Source: Lamellibrachia columna (Eukaryota; Annelida; Polychaeta; Sabellida; Siboglinidae). Taken from it: a DNA stretch of 64,000 bases. The notes beneath the pieces are model-generated. The model worked only from the letters and a program-made list of their open reading frames with translations. It searched no databases and had not been told where the DNA came from. The position numbers and the translations under genes were made by a program. The DNA is taken from the NCBI GenBank assembly GCA_963662155.1, contig OY759269.1, positions 10,231,600 through 10,295,599 on the forward strand. The letters are read 5' to 3'. Positions 50,280 through 64,000 of this stretch are shown piece by piece. How positions within the stretch are numbered: the stretch's first letter is position 1; each line of letters starts with the position of its first letter.

Positions 50280-50749
50280 CTTTTTCTGACCGTCGCGTTT
50301 GACTGAATCTCCTGGCTCTGTAGTGTCTTTCTCGCTAGATGACGCATCAGTAGAATATCGCAACAACGACTCCCGGTGTTAAGAATATCCGCTTAAAGAA
50401 TCTTTGAAATCTCCGTTCTGGCCTGCACTGTTATACATACCCATGGATGTAAGGAACATAGGATATATGGAACAATTTGACCGAGTCCCAACACGTACCA
50501 ACATAATAAGATCTGCGTACGTTACTAGCGTAAATATTTGTACCATTATTATGTACCACTGATGAACTTTGCCAACTTAGACTGAATTGAATTTGAAAGA
50601 TATTTGTTAACGTCACCTATTGTTTACAATCATAATTAACCGAAAAGGCGAATTTAACAAATAACGCCGCTATGTTGGCTGATCGTACTGTAGATAATCA
50701 CTGGACATTAATTTTTTGTACCTATGTTGATCAACGAGCAGGGAATATA

Positions 50750-51290
50750 AGACGATGCTATCAACCGAATTACTAATTACAGCCAATCAGATCATGCGCA
50801 AAACCACGTTGAGACATATTATCCTATTTGACAGTGAATGTTGGACCTTGATAAAGAGACTTGAAAGTCAAATGACTGTAGCAGACATGAAAGTCATGCA
50901 ACCGGTATGTGGCGTCATGGGACATGAAGCGAAATGATCATCTCTACAGGGAGAGAATTGTAGAAGAGATCAAGGTGAATAAATTAAGACGGTTTGGTCA
51001 TGTGATGAAAACAGAAGGTGATTATGTTACAAATTTGGCACTAAGCTTGAAGATGACTGGAAAGAGTCCCGAGTTATGATGGATTAGCAACATCAACATC
51101 CACCTGGAGGAAAGAACTCCATCCTCAAAGATGTAATAAGAACGAAACACGACAAGAACTGTACAGAATGGAGGAAACTGATTTCTTGCCACACTGACAG
51201 GACTTATCGTATCACTTGAATTTCTAACTGGAGAATGGTGAACAGGTGAGCAGATAGATTGCATCAATACCAGCGCACGCTGAAAACATT
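50750..51290 (+). mobile_element. LINE C-terminal fragment, copy B
   Basis: Same block as 11,638-12,027 (ILFDSECWTLIKRLESQ, LRRFGHVMKTEGD) plus about 250 bp lost from copy A, including a degraded GKSPEL.WISNINIHLEE motif equivalent to the RGRPxxRWxDN C-terminus. Confidence 0.75.
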
Positions 51291-51299
51291 GCGGAAAAC

Positions 51300-52058
51300 T
51301 CATATTGTCTACGCACCTCGTGACAAAATTTCCCGTATTACGGACGCTCGTGTAAGCTTGTGTGCATGGTAGTAACATTTCTTATTCAAGCCTACAACAT
51401 TCGAACATTCATTTGTGAAGAATCCCTCAGCCAAACCCACTTTCTCTGACCATCGACTTTGAACGCGTGTCCTGGCTTTGTAGTGTCTCTCTCACTAGAT
51501 GGAGACTCTGCTTGTTTTTAAAACTCATTGGAATCTCGCTATAAGGACGCCAGCTGTAAGGAACGTCCGCTTAAAAGGAACAACTTAAAGGGAAAACTTG
51601 ACGCCTTCCCCGTCAACCAGGAAGACGCACACTTCAATTCCAGTCACATGTGATATGACGACAATGACAACCGTCGATGATACTTTTTACAACATAACCG
51701 CAACCGTTGATCAGGAAGTCAAGCTTCGTTACTTGCCTACTTCCTTTGCAATTGTGTAACGCAAATTAGGGGACAGCACCTGTGATTTGCATTCATGTTG
51801 ATATAAAGTACCATTGTCGAATGCTGACTCATATTTGAACGTCCGGCGTTGCAGCGATGCAGTATCAGCAGATAACGCAACTAATTCTAGGTTTTCTATG
51901 AATACGACAATCAGTGCCGTTAGCTGCAGAAATCAGAATGACAACAGCGTATTAGCGGAAACAACACTGCGCAAAACAACGTCAAATGATTTCATTGCAA
52001 CGTAGCTAAGGTCATCGTGATTCCCAACCCATGTAGTGACGCCGACACGTAGACACAT
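51300..52058. other. Upstream region of gene B, no gene seen
   Basis: Matches 12,030-12,775. Contains the right direct repeat and another piece of the dispersed family at about 51,700-51,900. Confidence 0.6.
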
Positions 52059-52085
52059 CACGTGGGTTGTTTCGCAGGTATAAAA
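52059..52085 (+). promoter_or_regulatory. Core promoter of gene B (E-box, TATA box)
   Basis: CACGTG (52,059-52,064) and TATAAAA (52,079-52,085) keep the same spacing as in copy A. Confidence 0.55.
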
Positions 52086-52108
52086 ATGACGAGGGTTCTT
52101 GTATCGGC

Positions 52109-52354
52109 ACTGACCACAGCCCGCAGTGAAGACGGCACAGCACTCCCAAACGGCCGGACAAGACCTCTTGCGACAGAAGACGACACAGCACTCCCAAGCG
52201 GCCGGACAAGAACTCTTGCGACAGAAGACGACGCGGCACTCCCAAACAGCCGTACAAGTACACTTGCGTCAGAAGGCGACGTAGAGCTACCTGACGGCCG
52301 AAGACAAACACGGAAGTTGAAACGAATACATTCGTTCGCGTACACAGCTACTTG
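52109..52354 (+). other. Gene B 5' non-coding exon with 48-bp repeats
   Basis: As copy A, but with three 48-bp units. Donor ACTTG|GTAAGT at 52,354. The overlapping upstream frame is preserved despite the unit loss because 48 is a multiple of three. Confidence 0.55.
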
Positions 52355-52459
52355 GTAAGTAAAACTTTGATAAAGCATTGCAATAGGTGTCCGGTGTATT
52401 TCTTAGGCAGAAATCATACGGAAAGGATCGATTTATGTCGTGTGTTTTAGCGAAATGCA

Positions 52460-53230
52460 TACTTGTCAATTGTCACGCATACGCCACAAGACTCACGGTT
52501 TTACTTTCAATGTCACCGGGCTCACGACAAAACAGGTCTGAAATCTCACGTATATTTTCATAATCTTTAGCAATTAAAATTACGAAACAAAAGTTCCACT
52601 TTTTGCGAAAACGAGAAACATACTCTATTTGTGCGTGTCGCAAGCGAAGGTCTCGGTTTATCTCGTCATCAACCAGTCAGATTTCCTGTTGGAAACCAGT
52701 GCACGCACGTGTTGAAGATGAACTTTACTTTTGGAATAAAAAGTGTATCCACAGTTCTTCAAATGCTACTGAAATTCAACAAATTTAACATGACTTTGCG
52801 ACTCCTGGACCCTGGCTAGGAAATATTATCACGCCTAAGAACCCTCTAGGTGTTGACAACTATCAAAATTTAACATGACTTTGCGACTCCTGGACCCTGG
52901 CTAGGAAATATTCTCACGCCTAAGAACCCTCTAGGTGTTGACAGCTATCAAAATTTAACATGACTTTGCGGCTCCTGGACCCTGGCTAAGAAATATTCTC
53001 ACGCCTAAGAACCCACTAGGTGTTGACAGCTATCAAAATATGAACACTGCAAATGGTTCTCATTAACCAGAGTGCTAAAACTATACTTTTGTTTTCAGAG
53101 CTCATTACATATGTACATTATCATCATTGTTATTATTATATGCTAATATTAATTTATTAATGTTAACATCAACATCAATATTGGTAAAAGTACAATAGTA
53201 TGGTGAACCGGTTTTATTATGGCTACATAG
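52460..53230. repeat. Copy B-specific intron insertion with 85-bp triplication
   Basis: Three units of about 85 bp (ATGACTTTGCGACTCCTGGA; CACGCCTAAGAACC) at about 52,784-53,039, inside the first intron of gene B. Otherwise AT-rich. No gene. Confidence 0.85.
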
Positions 53231-53623
53231 CCGGGCTATTAAATATACTTTTGGAGTCTGACAACAAAACACTCTCTGTCCGAGTCACGCCTTTAAATGA
53301 CGAGCGTATGTTTTCATTAATGCATTGGTACTCTACACGCCTTGATCACCATGCTGGGTATCTGGGAAAAACTGTTGTTATTATTCGGCAGACAGGTCGT
53401 ATCAGCAAATGATAATAGTAAACTAGAAATATGCATATCCCACACTTCCCCTAGATGTAATGCAATATGGCCTGATTTACATTAATACAGTGTAGTGATA
53501 ACACTCTGGTGTGTATGCCTTTACATGATTTGTATTATTTTAGTAATCCTCATTTATCCGTTTTATTGAACAGCTAAATGATATTCCTGTTTCAATGTCC
53601 TGTTTCAATGTCCAGGTATCAAC

Positions 53624-63780
<10,157 letters not shown>

Positions 63781-64000
63781 GTAGCTGCTGTGGACCAGGG
63801 AGCTGTTCGTCGTAGACGCGAGGAAGTCATCGTGCTGTGGTCGAACACACCGCACTGATGACAGGAGGGAGATCTGGCAAGATAGACCTGGAAAAACTGT
63901 GGCGACACAGGACTTGAGAATCCTCGATCAGGCAGACTAACCGGGGTGTATTAATCATGCCTCGATGAACTTTTGCTTTATTTCACGGTTACGAACATTT
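63781..64000 (+). other. Gene B 3'UTR start
   Basis: Matches 25,360-25,575. Cut off by the window edge. Confidence 0.6.

Overview
This is eukaryotic nuclear DNA from an animal, most likely a mollusc or another lophotrochozoan. It has small exons in long introns with GT..AG borders, large microsatellite and minisatellite tracts, decayed non-LTR and LTR retrotransposons, tRNA-derived SINEs and a hAT-type DNA transposon. Nothing looks bacterial. The clade guess rests on the only recognisable host gene, whose VWA, chitin-binding (CBM14) and terminal laminin-G-like domains are those of Pif/BMSP-type shell matrix proteins. No database search was possible.

The window holds two copies of one large tandem segmental duplication. 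Copy A runs from position 1 and copy B starts at 32,008, where the sequence of position 1 recurs. Each copy has the same order: a dead LINE, a repeat-rich zone of mini- and microsatellites, a LINE 3' fragment, a TATA-box promoter with a repeat-bearing 5' exon, then a 17-exon gene of 16 coding exons. Copy B carries about 8 kb of extra sequence (about 40.4-48.7 kb) made of L2/CR1-like LINE pieces, a SINE and a 1.58-kb hAT element. Copy A instead carries expanded repeats: an 18-bp minisatellite of about 62 units against about 10 in B, a 44-bp repeat, an 11-bp repeat, and an AT-rich inverted duplication. The spacer at 25.4-32.0 kb holds the 3'UTR, a SINE, a Ty3/gypsy remnant and a minus-strand LINE cut by the duplication junction.

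Gene A (CDS 13,738-25,359) and gene B (CDS 53,624-63,780) both assemble into intact 699-codon reading frames with identical exon lengths. The predicted product is a secreted protein: signal peptide, VWA domain with a complete MIDAS, four EGF repeats, a full six-cysteine CBM14 domain, a shortened cysteine-rich module, and a LamG/ConA-like domain at the C-terminus. I count about 49 amino-acid differences between the paralogs (about 93% identity). Fifteen lie in the two main VWA exons, several next to the metal site, so the ligand-binding face may be diverging while the chitin-binding part stays fixed. The likely role is extracellular matrix, perhaps a chitin-protein framework such as shell. This is inferred from domains only.

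Apart from these two genes I see no convincing host coding sequence and no true tRNA, rRNA or CRISPR locus. The many other open frames arise from simple repeats whose period is a multiple of three or from dead transposons.
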